Source of the DNA: Lentisphaerae bacterium RIFOXYA12_64_32 | GTDB lineage: Bacteria > Verrucomicrobiota > Lentisphaeria > Oligosphaerales > YB12-FULL-65-16 | NCBI GenBank assembly: GCA_001803235.1 | Contig: MHBL01000174.1 | Location: 1-51,150 of the forward strand | Length of the DNA: 51,150 nucleotides | Direction: 5' to 3' | In this document: one piece after another, positions 8,693-17,765 of the stretch | Position numbering within the stretch: position 1 is the stretch's first letter | Layout: each line of letters begins with the position of its first letter | The notes under the pieces: model-generated | The model's database searches: none | What the model was told of the DNA's origin: nothing | Seen by the model: the letters and a program-made list of their open reading frames with translations, nothing else | Program-made: the position numbers and the translations under genes

Positions 8693-11600
8693 ATGCTCCA
8701 CATTGAGCGTTCGGTTTTGGCCATTCCGACCTATCTACGCGGCCCGGACGATCCGTATCCGCCGCTGACGTTCAGCGGTCGTGGGCCGGTGCACCTGAAG
8801 CCGTTCCCGTACCCGGTTCAGGACGACATCGATCTGGCGACGATGCCGCGCGACGCAGAGCGTCCGCACCGCGTCATTCGTCTGAGCAACGGGCTGCTTG
8901 AGGCCTTGGTCCTTCCCGATATGAACGGTCGGCTCTACTCGCTGCGCGATCTCCGCAACGACCGCGAAATCTTCTACCGGAACCGCGTCGTCAAGCCCGG
9001 CCTGGTCGCGCTACGCGGTGCCTGGCTCAGCGGCGGTGTCGAGTTCAACTTCCCGACCCTCGGCCACACGGTCAGCACAGCCAGTCCGGTCTTCAGCCGT
9101 ATCGAGCGGCGTGACGACGAAGTGGCCGTGGTGGTCGGCGACATCGACCGCACGACGCGTCAGGTCTGGGAGGTGCGCATGGCGCTGCGGCCGAACCGCG
9201 CGGCGCTGGATATCGAGACGACCTTCACCAATCCGAATCCATACCGCGAACGCCTCTACTACTGGGAGAACGCGGCCGTGCCGGCAACCGACGACTTGCG
9301 CTTCATCTGCCGCTGCGACTGGACGCTGGGCACGCCGCCGCAACCGTTCCCGATTCGCGAAGGCAAGGACGTGTCGGCGCATGTTAACAACCCGACCCCG
9401 CACGATCATTTCGGGTACCGTTCGCACGCGGACTTCTTCGGGGCTTACTATGCGACGCGGCGGCTGGGCACGTACCACGTGGCGCCGCGGATTCGGGCGC
9501 CCGGGCAGAAGTACTTCACCTGGGGCGTCAAGGAGGACAGCAACATCTGGCTGCGGTACCTGACGGACGCCGACGGGCAGTACGTCGAGATCCAGGCGGG
9601 TGTGCTGGAGAGCCAGTTGCTGACCGACTGGCTGGCGCCGCTCGAGCGCCTGACCACCGCCGGGTGCTGGTTCGGCACGCAGGACATGGCCGAGTTGACG
9701 TGGGCCAATGCCAGTGTAGCCGTCGCGGTGGTCACGGAGCAGGGCCGGGGCAGCCTTGAGGTCTTTTCCGTTGACGTGGAAGGCGACTGCGACGCCGTGT
9801 TCCGGCGCGGCGCGGCGGCGCACACGGTTCCCGTGCGCCTCAGCCCCGGCATTGTGCACCGCATTCCCGCGGATACCGCAACCCCGTTTTGTCTTGAACT
9901 CCGGCGCCGTTCCGGGCGTCTGGTGCTGGCGGGCGAGTGGTACGGCGCCGAGCATCGTGGTATGGACCCGGCGCGGCTGCATGACGTCGCACCGCAACCG
10001 TGGTCGGCGCTCAGCCAGACGACCCCGGCGGTACGCAAGGCCGAGCACGCCGAGAAGTACCACCGCTGGGCGGAAATGGAAAGGCTCCTGAGTGAGAACG
10101 GCGTGAAGGACACGCTCGAGGCGGGTGTGCCCTCCGCACTGCTGGCGCTGAAGACCGGCGATCTGGCCGCAGCGTGGGATCGGGCACAGCAGGGGTTGGC
10201 GCGCGATCCGGTGAATGCGTCGCTGCACGCCGTGGCGGCGGTCGTGGCCGTGCGGCAACTCCGTCTGACCGGCGATCGGGCCTGGTACTACCGCGTCTGG
10301 GACCATGCCCTGGCTGCGCGTCGCGACCGGCGGTCGCGTCCGGTGTCACTGCGGACCCTCGCCGAGGCAGCGATCCTCGACCACCGCTTTTTGGAGGCGC
10401 GGGACGCTCTGGAACTCCTGGTTGCGGACTCCGCACACTCGGCGGCTGACCGCGCGCTGCTGGCCGCGGTCTGTCGCTGGTGTGGCGATCCGGAAGGCGC
10501 GGCACAACAGTGGCCACAGGTGGCCAGGCTTGCCGGACTGGGCGGCGTGTTCGAGCGATTCCTGGCGGGCGGGACCAAACCGGAACGCCCCGAACTGCCG
10601 GGGGAAGACGGATTGTCGGCGGCAAACCCAACGCCGAACGCCGAACGCCGAACGTCGAACGTCGAAGGCAGGAATGCCGGAGATGTGTCAACCGTGGCTG
10701 CGGCGTGGCTGCCGGTGCAGCATGCCGAACTGGTGCTTGAGCACCTGATGTTGTACTGGCGCGTTGGGCTGCTTGAGGATCTGGCGCGGTTGCTTGACCT
10801 GTGCGCCGAGTGGTGGCCGTGCGTGGCCGCGCATCCGGTCAGCGCCCTTCTGCGTTCGGACCTGGCAGCCGCGAAAGGGTCTGGCACGGTTGCCCGGCAG
10901 TGGGCGTCGACGGCGGCGGATTCGTCGATTGAGTGGGTGTTCCCGTCGCGATGGGAAGACGCCGCCTTGCTGCAGCGCGCCCTGACTCGGGCGGGCGCAA
11001 CTTCAGCGCCGACACTGCGCTACCTGCTGGCGCTCTACCAGGCCGAAAATAACCAGGTGGCGGCGGCTCGCGAGAGCCTCGAAGCGGGATTGACTTCGAA
11101 TCGCGCCGAGGTGGTACGGCTTGCGGGAAAGGCACTTGCCGATTGGGCCGCGGCAGTCCAGGGCGACAAGGAACTGGCGGCGCGGCACCTGGAAGCGGTG
11201 CTGACGCTGGGCGGTCCGGACCGGCGGCTGGTTCTGCGGCTCGACGACTGCCTGCGCGACCGGCAGGACATCACCCGACGAAAGAAGTTGTGGGCGGGCA
11301 TTCCGCGCGACTGGCAGGCGCGCGGCGATGTGACGTTCCGTTTGGCACAGCTCGATTTCGACGAAGGTCGCGCTGGCGCGGCCATCGCGCGGCTCGTGCC
11401 GGCGCAGTTCTCCGTGTTCGAGGGCGGCAGCGCGATCCGGCGGCTGTATGTGGACGCATTGCTGGTCGACGCGATCGGCGCGTGCCTCGCCGGTGACGCG
11501 GCGCGTGTCGAGTCCCGCTGCAAGGCGGTATTCGAGTTTCCGGAGAATCTCGGCGCGGCGTCGTGGCTCGGCGAACACAGTCGGTTCGCGCGGTTCCTGC

Positions 11601-11971
11601 TGGGATTGTTCGCGTGGCGGAAGGGCCGTCAGGACGAGGGGCGGCAGTGGTGGGAAGACGTGCTGGCGCGCAGTGGCGTCTCGAAAGCGTACGCCGTCGG
11701 CGAGGAACAGAAGACGGTCGGACTCCGTGCCGACGAAGCGTTGGCCGTGTTCCTGGCGGCCCGGCGCTTGAACGGACAGGGACCAGCGGAACGGGCGCGC
11801 CCGCCAACGTCGAGCGAGAACGTGGACGAACGGACTGCGGAGATCGCAGACGGTATCCGGGCCGGGGCGCCCGACGTGCTGGGCGAGGCGGAGCGTGCCT
11901 TGGCGCGCTTCCCGTGCGCGGCGCTGTTGCGGATCCTGACCGGATTGGCCCGGTTCCGACCGTGGGCGTGA
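8693..11971 (+). CDS. DUF5107 protein with TPR-like C-terminal half
   Basis: 1092 residues, no signal peptide. The N-terminal half (about 1-430) matches the DUF5107 type, a beta-rich, galactose-mutarotase-like fold: RLSNGLLEALVLPDMNGRLY, GGVEFNFPTLGHT, YYWENAAVPA, QYVEIQAGVLESQ. The C-terminal half is an Ala/Leu/Arg-rich helical repeat region of TPR type (for example AAWDRAQQGLARDPVNASLH). Such proteins are frequent in PVC bacteria and occur with sugar metabolism genes; the reaction is unknown. A strong AAGGAGGAG precedes the ATG. Residues about 645-662 are a low-complexity NAERRTSNVEGRN stretch encoded by GCCGAAC/GTCGAAC repeats that look inserted in frame. Confidence 0.75.
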   Translation: MLHIERSVLAIPTYLRGPDDPYPPLTFSGRGPVHLKPFPYPVQDDIDLATMPRDAERPHRVIRLSNGLLEALVLPDMNGRLYSLRDLRNDREIFYRNRVVKPGLVALRGAWLSGGVEFNFPTLGHTVSTASPVFSRIERRDDEVAVVVGDIDRTTRQVWEVRMALRPNRAALDIETTFTNPNPYRERLYYWENAAVPATDDLRFICRCDWTLGTPPQPFPIREGKDVSAHVNNPTPHDHFGYRSHADFFGAYYATRRLGTYHVAPRIRAPGQKYFTWGVKEDSNIWLRYLTDADGQYVEIQAGVLESQLLTDWLAPLERLTTAGCWFGTQDMAELTWANASVAVAVVTEQGRGSLEVFSVDVEGDCDAVFRRGAAAHTVPVRLSPGIVHRIPADTATPFCLELRRRSGRLVLAGEWYGAEHRGMDPARLHDVAPQPWSALSQTTPAVRKAEHAEKYHRWAEMERLLSENGVKDTLEAGVPSALLALKTGDLAAAWDRAQQGLARDPVNASLHAVAAVVAVRQLRLTGDRAWYYRVWDHALAARRDRRSRPVSLRTLAEAAILDHRFLEARDALELLVADSAHSAADRALLAAVCRWCGDPEGAAQQWPQVARLAGLGGVFERFLAGGTKPERPELPGEDGLSAANPTPNAERRTSNVEGRNAGDVSTVAAAWLPVQHAELVLEHLMLYWRVGLLEDLARLLDLCAEWWPCVAAHPVSALLRSDLAAAKGSGTVARQWASTAADSSIEWVFPSRWEDAALLQRALTRAGATSAPTLRYLLALYQAENNQVAAARESLEAGLTSNRAEVVRLAGKALADWAAAVQGDKELAARHLEAVLTLGGPDRRLVLRLDDCLRDRQDITRRKKLWAGIPRDWQARGDVTFRLAQLDFDEGRAGAAIARLVPAQFSVFEGGSAIRRLYVDALLVDAIGACLAGDAARVESRCKAVFEFPENLGAASWLGEHSRFARFLLGLFAWRKGRQDEGRQWWEDVLARSGVSKAYAVGEEQKTVGLRADEALAVFLAARRLNGQGPAERARPPTSSENVDERTAEIADGIRAGAPDVLGEAERALARFPCAALLRILTGLARFRPWA

Positions 11972-12149
11972 CGACTCGCGCGTACGGCATCGCATTACGT
12001 AAATAGTCAGGAGTAAAGTGTACCATAGTCCCCTGGTGCCGTTTCGGGGGTGGGGAAAGGCGATCTGTGCAATAAGCGGAGCGGGGCCGGGTAGGTCGCG
12101 GACCAGCCCAGAACGGCCCCGCCTGACAGGCAGTCCTGCGGGCGGTCCT

Positions 12150-12208
12150 CCGACCGCTGTACTGTCGGAAGGTGACGGAGCCTGGTCGTGTTGCTCAGGT
12201 CGAAAGAA
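12150..12208 (+). repeat. Short dispersed repeat, copy A
   Basis: Contains GTCGGAAGGTGACGGAGCC followed by TGGTC and CAGGTCGA. A matching copy (GTCGGAAGGTGACGGGTCC, TGGTC, CAGGTCGA) is at about 17186-17234. It lies in the 250-base gap between the DUF5107 gene and the convergent TonB receptor gene, which holds no other recognisable feature. Confidence 0.6.
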
Positions 12209-12221
12209 AGACGGACAGGGA

Positions 12222-14402
12222 TCAGAAGTCTACGCCGGTGCGGACTCCGCAGGAGAGCGGTGCGCCGCTCTCGCCGAGGAACCCGGACTGACGGTTCGGG
12301 AACTCGAACGCCACGGGCACGTAATCCTTGTCGAAGGCGTTCTTCACCCAGGTTTCGCCGAACCAGTGGTTGCCCCGCACGCCGACGCGGAAGTTGGCCA
12401 GGCAGTATGCGTCCTGTGACTCCGTGTTGGCCGGGTTGTAGTAGTACCGTCCGTAGGCCACGACCTCGGCGCGTGCAAAGACCTTTGTTCGGGCACTGAC
12501 GTCCCACGTTACCTGCGTGCCGGCGTTGGCGGTGAATTCCGGCGCATAGATCAAGTCATTGCCGCCCACATCCACGGTGCTGTTCGTCCCGTAGGCGTCG
12601 GTGCGGATGCTGGAGGCGCCGCTGAGGAAACGCGTGTCGGTGCATCCCACACCGCCGAAGATGTCCCAGCCGGGCAGGGGGCGGGCGGTCAACTCCAGTT
12701 CCACACCCTTACTGGCGGCGTCGCCGGCATTGGCCACGTAGTAGCCTTGCGCCACCGGCAGGTTCAGTTGCAGGTTTTCCCACGAGATGTAGAAGGCTGC
12801 GACGTTCAGCGTCAGGCGGTCTTCGCACCAGCTTGTCTTCAGCCCGGTCTCGTAGCTCCGGCTAGTTTCCTCGTCGTACGTTTCGCCATCGGCGGGTGAG
12901 ACCGGATTGAACCCGCCTGCCTTGTAGCCACGACTCACCGTCGCGTATGCCGTCTTGTCCGGCGTAATGTGCCAGGCCAGGCTGAACTGCGGCGAGACCT
13001 GGGAGAAATCCTTGTCCGTGTCCAGGGCGGTGTCGGGTGCTCCGATGGACGGGTTGTAGAACGTCTGCAGGTCGGCGTCCTTGTGCTCATAGTCGCCGCG
13101 CAGGCCGGCGCCAAAGTCCAGTGTCTCCCACGCTATCAACGTGGTCTGGGCGTACGCCCCCAGTCCGAGGTCGTTCAACCGCGCGCGCGGCGACGTCTGA
13201 GTGACGGGATCGTCGATGTACGGGCTCAGCACGTACGGCGCATACTCGTTGAGCGCCTTCTCCCGGTAGCGTTGCGTGAAGAAGAACACGCCCGTCTGCC
13301 ACTTGAGCTTGAAGTCGTCCGACAAGGACCATGGCGAGTCTTTGGCTGAAGCGAGTCGAATCTCCTGGGTGAACTGGGTGTCCTGCAGTCTTGCGTCGTG
13401 TCGGACCGCCGGTATCGGCGAGTAGTCCAAGTCGGTCAGTTCACGCCGTTCCCATCGGACCAGGCCGGTGATCATGGTCAGGTCCACATCATCGCCCTGG
13501 CGTTCGATCAGCAGCGTCGGGGCGAGAATATCGCGGTCCACGTACCCCTCGAAGTCCTGTTGCACGTGGTGCGGGTGGTGACGGATGGCGTCGAGGTCGC
13601 CGAGTGCGTAGTCCCCGTCGCGGTCGCGTTCGCCGTCGACGATCAACCGCACGGACCATGCCTCGGAGGGCGTCCAGCGTAGTTGCAGTTTTCCGAAGGA
13701 CGCCTGCCGGTCGTCCAAGTCGTGGCCGGTCACGTCATTGTGCGTGTAGCCATCGCGGGCCGAGTACCCGCCCGCCAGGCTCAACCCGAGGTGGTTGGGA
13801 ACGAGCGGGCCGCTGGTGCTGAACCGGGTGTCCGGGGAATCGTAGTTTCCGTAGCCCCCTTCAATGTCGCCCCGCCAGACGTCCGAGGGCAGACGACTGG
13901 TGACGTTGATCGCGCCGCCGAGGGTGTTGCGCCCGTACAGAGCTCCCTGCGGACCGCGGATGAACTCGATCTGCTCGACATCCAGCAGTTCCCGGTTCGC
14001 CGAAAAGGCGTGCAACTGGGGCACGCCGTCGTAGTAGGCGGTCACGGCGGGGTTGGCGGGGCTTGACCCGACGCCGCGGAAATACGGCATGCTCAAGGCG
14101 CGGCTGCTGAACTCCGTGATGCTGACGTTCGGCGCATACGCGGCGGCGTCCTTCAGCGTCCGGATGTCGGCGTCCTCTATGGTGTCGCGGGTGACGGCGG
14201 TGACACTGACCGGCAGGTCTTGTGCCGCTGCCGGCGCCTTCTGCGCCACCACGGTTATCTCTGGCAGGCTGACGACGGCAGCGCCGGTGCTGGCGCCGGC
14301 CGTGTCGGTCGTCCCCTGCGCGGCCGCGAAAAGCGTCAGTCCGAGAGCGCACCAGCACAGGGCTGCCCGCTCAAGTGTTGCTCGTCCATTTTGCGTTGTC
14401 AT
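12222..14402 (-). CDS. TonB-dependent outer-membrane receptor
   Basis: 726 residues. A signal peptide (about 1-29) is followed by a TonB-box-like ITVVAQ segment, a plug domain (about 60-170: DLPVSVTAVTRDTI, YFRGVGSS, IEFIRGPQGALYGRNTLGGAINV) and a beta-barrel ending in Phe (GVRTGVDF). This class imports siderophores, cobalamin, metal chelates or glycans using TonB energy. The substrate is not evident. It lies downstream of a COG0523 GTPase and a PiT permease on the same strand, which favours a metal complex. AAAGGAG precedes the ATG. A 378-base gap containing a structured repeat separates it from the GTPase gene, so it may have its own promoter. Confidence 0.9.
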   Translation of the reverse strand: MTTQNGRATLERAALCWCALGLTLFAAAQGTTDTAGASTGAAVVSLPEITVVAQKAPAAAQDLPVSVTAVTRDTIEDADIRTLKDAAAYAPNVSITEFSSRALSMPYFRGVGSSPANPAVTAYYDGVPQLHAFSANRELLDVEQIEFIRGPQGALYGRNTLGGAINVTSRLPSDVWRGDIEGGYGNYDSPDTRFSTSGPLVPNHLGLSLAGGYSARDGYTHNDVTGHDLDDRQASFGKLQLRWTPSEAWSVRLIVDGERDRDGDYALGDLDAIRHHPHHVQQDFEGYVDRDILAPTLLIERQGDDVDLTMITGLVRWERRELTDLDYSPIPAVRHDARLQDTQFTQEIRLASAKDSPWSLSDDFKLKWQTGVFFFTQRYREKALNEYAPYVLSPYIDDPVTQTSPRARLNDLGLGAYAQTTLIAWETLDFGAGLRGDYEHKDADLQTFYNPSIGAPDTALDTDKDFSQVSPQFSLAWHITPDKTAYATVSRGYKAGGFNPVSPADGETYDEETSRSYETGLKTSWCEDRLTLNVAAFYISWENLQLNLPVAQGYYVANAGDAASKGVELELTARPLPGWDIFGGVGCTDTRFLSGASSIRTDAYGTNSTVDVGGNDLIYAPEFTANAGTQVTWDVSARTKVFARAEVVAYGRYYYNPANTESQDAYCLANFRVGVRGNHWFGETWVKNAFDKDYVPVAFEFPNRQSGFLGESGAPLSCGVRTGVDF

Positions 14403-14780
14403 GGCTCCTTTCCGTCGACCTGTGAGGATGAATCCCGCCTCGCAGAGATACGGCTTGCCGGGCCAGCACGCGGTTGCTCGCCCAGGGGCTCGGCGCGTCC
14501 CGCGCCGAAGTGTGGTGCGTCGGCCGGTCCCCCGGCCGAGGGTCTCGGGCCGGGACGGCCCGAGGGCACTCTGCCGCGGTCCCGGAGGTCCCGCGTCACT
14601 GCCGTTCGGCGCGGTGCCCGCCGTCGCGAACCAGCACGAGCCGGCGTATCCTAACGCCCATAGTGCAACCGTCTCTAATCGGTGGATTCACTCGCACAGG
14701 TCGATTTCCGTTTTGCGCGGGGAGTGCCCCGCGTGGCGTGTAATATACACGGTTGGGAGGCCCTCGTTGTGGCCCGTCGC
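14403..14780. other. Leader region of the TonB receptor gene
   Basis: No gene seen. On the minus strand it reads from the COG0523 gene to the receptor gene. It contains the dyad CGTGTA-ATA-TACACG (14737-14751), the hairpin GCGGGG-AGT-GCCCCGC (about 14717-14731) and multi-branch repeat copy R1 (14485-14603). The AT-centred dyad is the best candidate operator or promoter element. I looked for a cobalamin riboswitch and saw no convincing B12 box. Confidence 0.45.
14485..14603 (-). repeat. Multi-branch repeat, copy R1
   Basis: On the minus strand it carries the consensus order: GCGGGACCTCCGGGACCGC, then hairpin CTCGGGCCG-TCC-CGGCCCGAG, hairpin CGGCCGG-GGG-ACCGGCCG-like, GCACC, hairpin TCGGCGCG-GGA-CGCGCCGA. 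The stems are mostly perfect. It matches R2, R3 and R4 elsewhere in the window. Confidence 0.8.
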
Positions 14781-15893
14781 TCAAAGCGCCTCGGTCGTAC
14801 CGCCCATGTGGTGGGTCGGTTGCGGCCGGCCAGGGCGGAAGCTCTGGATTTGCAGAACGTTGACCCGGCACTGAGCGCTGGCGGCGGCCTTGGCCAGCGC
14901 TGCCTCCACGGCGGCCCTGAGGTCATCCGGGGACATGTGCACCCGTGCATTTACGGTCAGGCTGGCATTGGACGCCAATGGCCCCGTGTCACCGCGAAAG
15001 CTGGGTGTCCCCGCCGTGCTGGTGAGATTGGCGACGAGTGAGCCGGAGGGGGTTGTGAGCAGGAGCTTAAGGTGTGCGATCTCCGCGCTGCGCGCTTTCA
15101 GGTCGGCGTGCAGCAACGCCAGGTAGCCGCGCACGAACGCCGCCCAGTCGGTCGGCAGGCCCGCCTCGAGCGTCACCCCGGCGTTGAGCCAGCCGAGCAC
15201 GGCCTCGCCGTCGGCGTAAGTGTCGTAGTTGACAGGTATCTGGCGGCGTCCGGCATTGCTGCCGGAGAGGACGGCGTCGAGCCACTGGTCCACGCCGGTC
15301 CCCGTCTGGGCGGAGATCGCCAGGACCCGCGTTCCCGGGTACTTGCTGGCCACCGCCTGCTGCAATTCCGCGGCCGCTGCCGGGGTGATCTGGTCGAGCT
15401 TGTTGACGACGATGAGGTCGGCTTCCTCCAACTGCTTGCGGTAGATGTACAGGACGTTGTCCGGGAACGATGCCGACCCGCCTTCGGCAAGCGCTTCGCG
15501 CAGGCGTCCCGGGTCGGTGAGCACCGTGAACGGGGCGACCTTGAACCAGTCTCCGTGCAGCGCCTGCATGGGCCGGATCACGGTGGCGGCCAGGTCGGTG
15601 CAACTGCCGACCGGTTCACCCATCAGAATGTCGGGCTTCAGTTCGGTCATGAGTTTGTCGGCGGCCGCGACCAGGTCATTGAACCGGCAGCAGAAACAAC
15701 CCCCGGCCACCTCGCCGACCTGAAGTCCCTCCTGGCGGAGAAGGCCGGAGTCGACCAGGTCGGTGGCTTGGTCGTTGGTGATCAGGCCGACGCGTTTGCC
15801 CTGGGCGACGAGGTGCGTGGCCGCCTGCGCCAGCAGCGTCGTCTTGCCCGCACCGAGGAACCCGCCGACCAGAACCAGTTGCACTTGTTTCAT
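14781..15893 (-). CDS. COG0523 (CobW/Zng-type) metallochaperone GTPase
   Basis: 370 residues from the ATG at 15893, preceded by AAGGAGA. The P-loop is GGFLGAGKTT near the N-terminus, and the family metal motif GGCFCC (CxCC type) follows at about 60-65. NKLD (GTPase G4) and ISAQTGTG (G5-like) are present. The last 12 residues contain the His pair THHMGG. COG0523 proteins deliver Zn, Co or Ni to target proteins or help under metal limitation. The exact metal cannot be told from sequence. Placed between a PiT permease and a TonB receptor, it fits a metal uptake operon. Confidence 0.85.
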   Translation of the reverse strand: MKQVQLVLVGGFLGAGKTTLLAQAATHLVAQGKRVGLITNDQATDLVDSGLLRQEGLQVGEVAGGCFCCRFNDLVAAADKLMTELKPDILMGEPVGSCTDLAATVIRPMQALHGDWFKVAPFTVLTDPGRLREALAEGGSASFPDNVLYIYRKQLEEADLIVVNKLDQITPAAAAELQQAVASKYPGTRVLAISAQTGTGVDQWLDAVLSGSNAGRRQIPVNYDTYADGEAVLGWLNAGVTLEAGLPTDWAAFVRGYLALLHADLKARSAEIAHLKLLLTTPSGSLVANLTSTAGTPSFRGDTGPLASNASLTVNARVHMSPDDLRAAVEAALAKAAASAQCRVNVLQIQSFRPGRPQPTHHMGGTTEAL

Positions 15894-15966
15894 GCGTGTC
15901 TCCTTACCCCTGCCGTTCTGAAACGAACCGCCTGCCGGCCCGTCGTGATGGGTCGGCTCTGCCCTA

Positions 15967-17115
15967 TCAGCGTCCCCCTGCCGCACGGAGAGCGGAATAG
16001 ATAAGCGCCGACAAGACGGCGGAAATCGGCAAGGTCATGATCCATGCCGAAAATATTCCGCCAATGCTTTTCCAGTGGGCCTTGCCGTTCACAAGGCCGA
16101 TACCGAAAAGCGACCCGCAGGAGACGTGCGTCGTCGACACCGGTACGCCCATCCTGGAGGCAAAGACGACCAGAAGGGCCGTCATGAGGTTGGCCGTGAA
16201 TCCTTGCCCGTGATTCATTGCTGTGATGCGGTACGACATCGTAGTCGCGACTTTCCTGGCGCTCAGCAGCCCACCTATGGCCATTGCCAGAGCCACGAGG
16301 CCGATGTTCATTCTCAGCCCCAGCATTCCCGCCGTCACGGAGAGAGCCACGATCTTCGGCGTATCGTTCAAGCCGCGGGCGAAACTCAAGGCGCCGGCGC
16401 TTAGGAAGTGCAGGAAATCCAACAACTGATGAGCTTGAATTCCCATGATATGTCCTCCATACCGCTCCATGGCCACGGCCTGGCAAGACTTTTCAGTGCC
16501 GGTGACAATGCCCAGGGCTTGCAGCCTGTCCATGGCGATGGCCTCGCCGTTGCTGCAATCCAGGCGCGGGACGGGCACGATCCTTCCCGCAATGCAGACA
16601 CACATTGTCCGCTCTATCCCGAACACGTTGCGAACGCCGCGAAATATCACGTAGACGATCGCCGTCAGAACAATGGCAATAAATGGACTCATGACTAACG
16701 GCACAATGAAGCTCTTGCCGAGCGTTGCAAATCCCATGTTTTTTCCGACCGCCATGACCCCGGCCCCCACCAGCGAGCCGAGCAGGCTGTGCGTCGTGGA
16801 AATAGGGATGCCCGTCAAAGTCGCCAGAAGGACCGTGGCGCTGGTGCCAACGGCAACCGCCAGAAGAAACTCCGGACTTGCAGTGAGCGTGTCAGGAACC
16901 AGGCCTTTCCCGCTGAACGTCTTCACCAGGTTTGTGGCGCAGAAGAAAGCGGCGCCCGAGCCGGCCAGGGTTGTGATCGTTGCCCAGCACAGGGCTTTGC
17001 GATAGTCCGTCGTTCCGCTTCCCAGAAGCGTGGCGACGCCCTTGAAGTTGTCGTTCGCGCCGTTCACGTACGCGACGAACAATGTCGCCAGCAGTATACA
17101 AACCGCCCATTCCAT
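15967..17115 (-). CDS. PiT-family permease (inorganic phosphate or related anion)
   Basis: 382 residues from the ATG at 17115, hydrophobic throughout, with the duplicated PiT signature: GANDNFKGVA near residue 20 and ARGLNDTPKIVAL in the second half, and the paired PISTTHS and PVSTTHV motifs. A central hydrophilic loop (about 170-225) separates the two halves. PiT members carry phosphate with Na+ or H+; some carry sulfate (CysP). Adjacent metal genes leave open co-transport of a metal-phosphate complex. Gene order (PiT, then COG0523, then receptor) with a 73-base gap suggests an operon. Confidence 0.88.
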   Translation of the reverse strand: MEWAVCILLATLFVAYVNGANDNFKGVATLLGSGTTDYRKALCWATITTLAGSGAAFFCATNLVKTFSGKGLVPDTLTASPEFLLAVAVGTSATVLLATLTGIPISTTHSLLGSLVGAGVMAVGKNMGFATLGKSFIVPLVMSPFIAIVLTAIVYVIFRGVRNVFGIERTMCVCIAGRIVPVPRLDCSNGEAIAMDRLQALGIVTGTEKSCQAVAMERYGGHIMGIQAHQLLDFLHFLSAGALSFARGLNDTPKIVALSVTAGMLGLRMNIGLVALAMAIGGLLSARKVATTMSYRITAMNHGQGFTANLMTALLVVFASRMGVPVSTTHVSCGSLFGIGLVNGKAHWKSIGGIFSAWIMTLPISAVLSALIYSALRAAGGR

Positions 17116-17172
17116 CCGCAGCCCCTTCCGGGTCGCTTCTCGCAATCCTCGTCGCCGCCGCGCGGACCGGGG

Positions 17173-17240
17173 GGCCGCCCGCAGTACGGTCGGAAGGTGA
17201 CGGGTCCTGGTCCGCTCATTGCACAGGTCGATTCTTCTTT
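17173..17240 (+). repeat. Short dispersed repeat, copy B
   Basis: Contains GTCGGAAGGTGACGGGTCC, TGGTC and GCACAGGTCGATT. It pairs with copy A at 12150-12208. GCACAGGTCGATT also recurs at about 14694-14706. It occupies the gap between padR and the PiT gene. Confidence 0.55.
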
Positions 17241-17324
17241 CAGGGTGAAGTTGTCGCTACCCTTCGTTCCCCGCCGCTGTGGTGCCCCGCCGTGGATGCG
17301 AGCCCACGGTACGCGCTGAGTGCT

Positions 17325-17765
17325 TCAGTGTCGCGGCGGAATGCCGGTACGGCGTGAGCCGCAGCATGTCCGGCGCGCCGGCGTCTTGCCCTGCGGCACG
17401 GCTGCCATAGCTTGCTCCGCCAGCGCCAGCAGGCCCGCCACGGCCACCTGGTACTCCCTCAGAGTTTCGACCCACTTCTCGACGCAGGCATGCCCGTCCT
17501 TCGTCATCCGGTAACGCCGTTTGGCCGGACCGCTCTCCGACAACTCCCAGGCGGCGGTGATCAAGCCCTCCGCCTCCATGGCGCGGAGGGTGCGGTAGAC
17601 ACCGGCCGAGTTCGGTCGCTCGCCCTTGAAGGTTGGCAGATCGGTCAAGCGCCGGACGATGTCGTAGCCGTGCATGTCCTTCCCGACCAGCAGCATGAGC
17701 GCCGCGGGCTTGACGAGCTTGTCCAGGTTCTTGCCGGAACAGGCACAGGTGTCCAAGTCGATCAT
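17325..17765 (-). CDS. PadR-family regulator with N-terminal Cys motif
   Basis: 146 residues from the ATG at 17765 (GAGGAG 9 bases upstream). The winged helix covers about residues 18-90: LVKPAALMLLVGKDMHGYDI and GVYRTLRAMEAEGLITA. A short Cys segment (TCACSGKNLDK, residues 6-16) comes before the fold and a Cys pair (RTCCG) near the C-terminus. A metal or redox sensor is a reasonable inference. It sits divergently beside the molybdate-type transport genes and upstream of the PiT gene, so it may control either side. An imperfect dyad 16 bases upstream of the start is a candidate autoregulatory site. Confidence 0.8.
   Translation of the reverse strand: MIDLDTCACSGKNLDKLVKPAALMLLVGKDMHGYDIVRRLTDLPTFKGERPNSAGVYRTLRAMEAEGLITAAWELSESGPAKRRYRMTKDGHACVEKWVETLREYQVAVAGLLALAEQAMAAVPQGKTPARRTCCGSRRTGIPPRH

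Noticed and set aside
14403..14780. Cobalamin riboswitch before the TonB receptor
   Set aside because: No B12-box-like sequence or supporting stems; the structured part is repeat R1, which recurs at unrelated genes.
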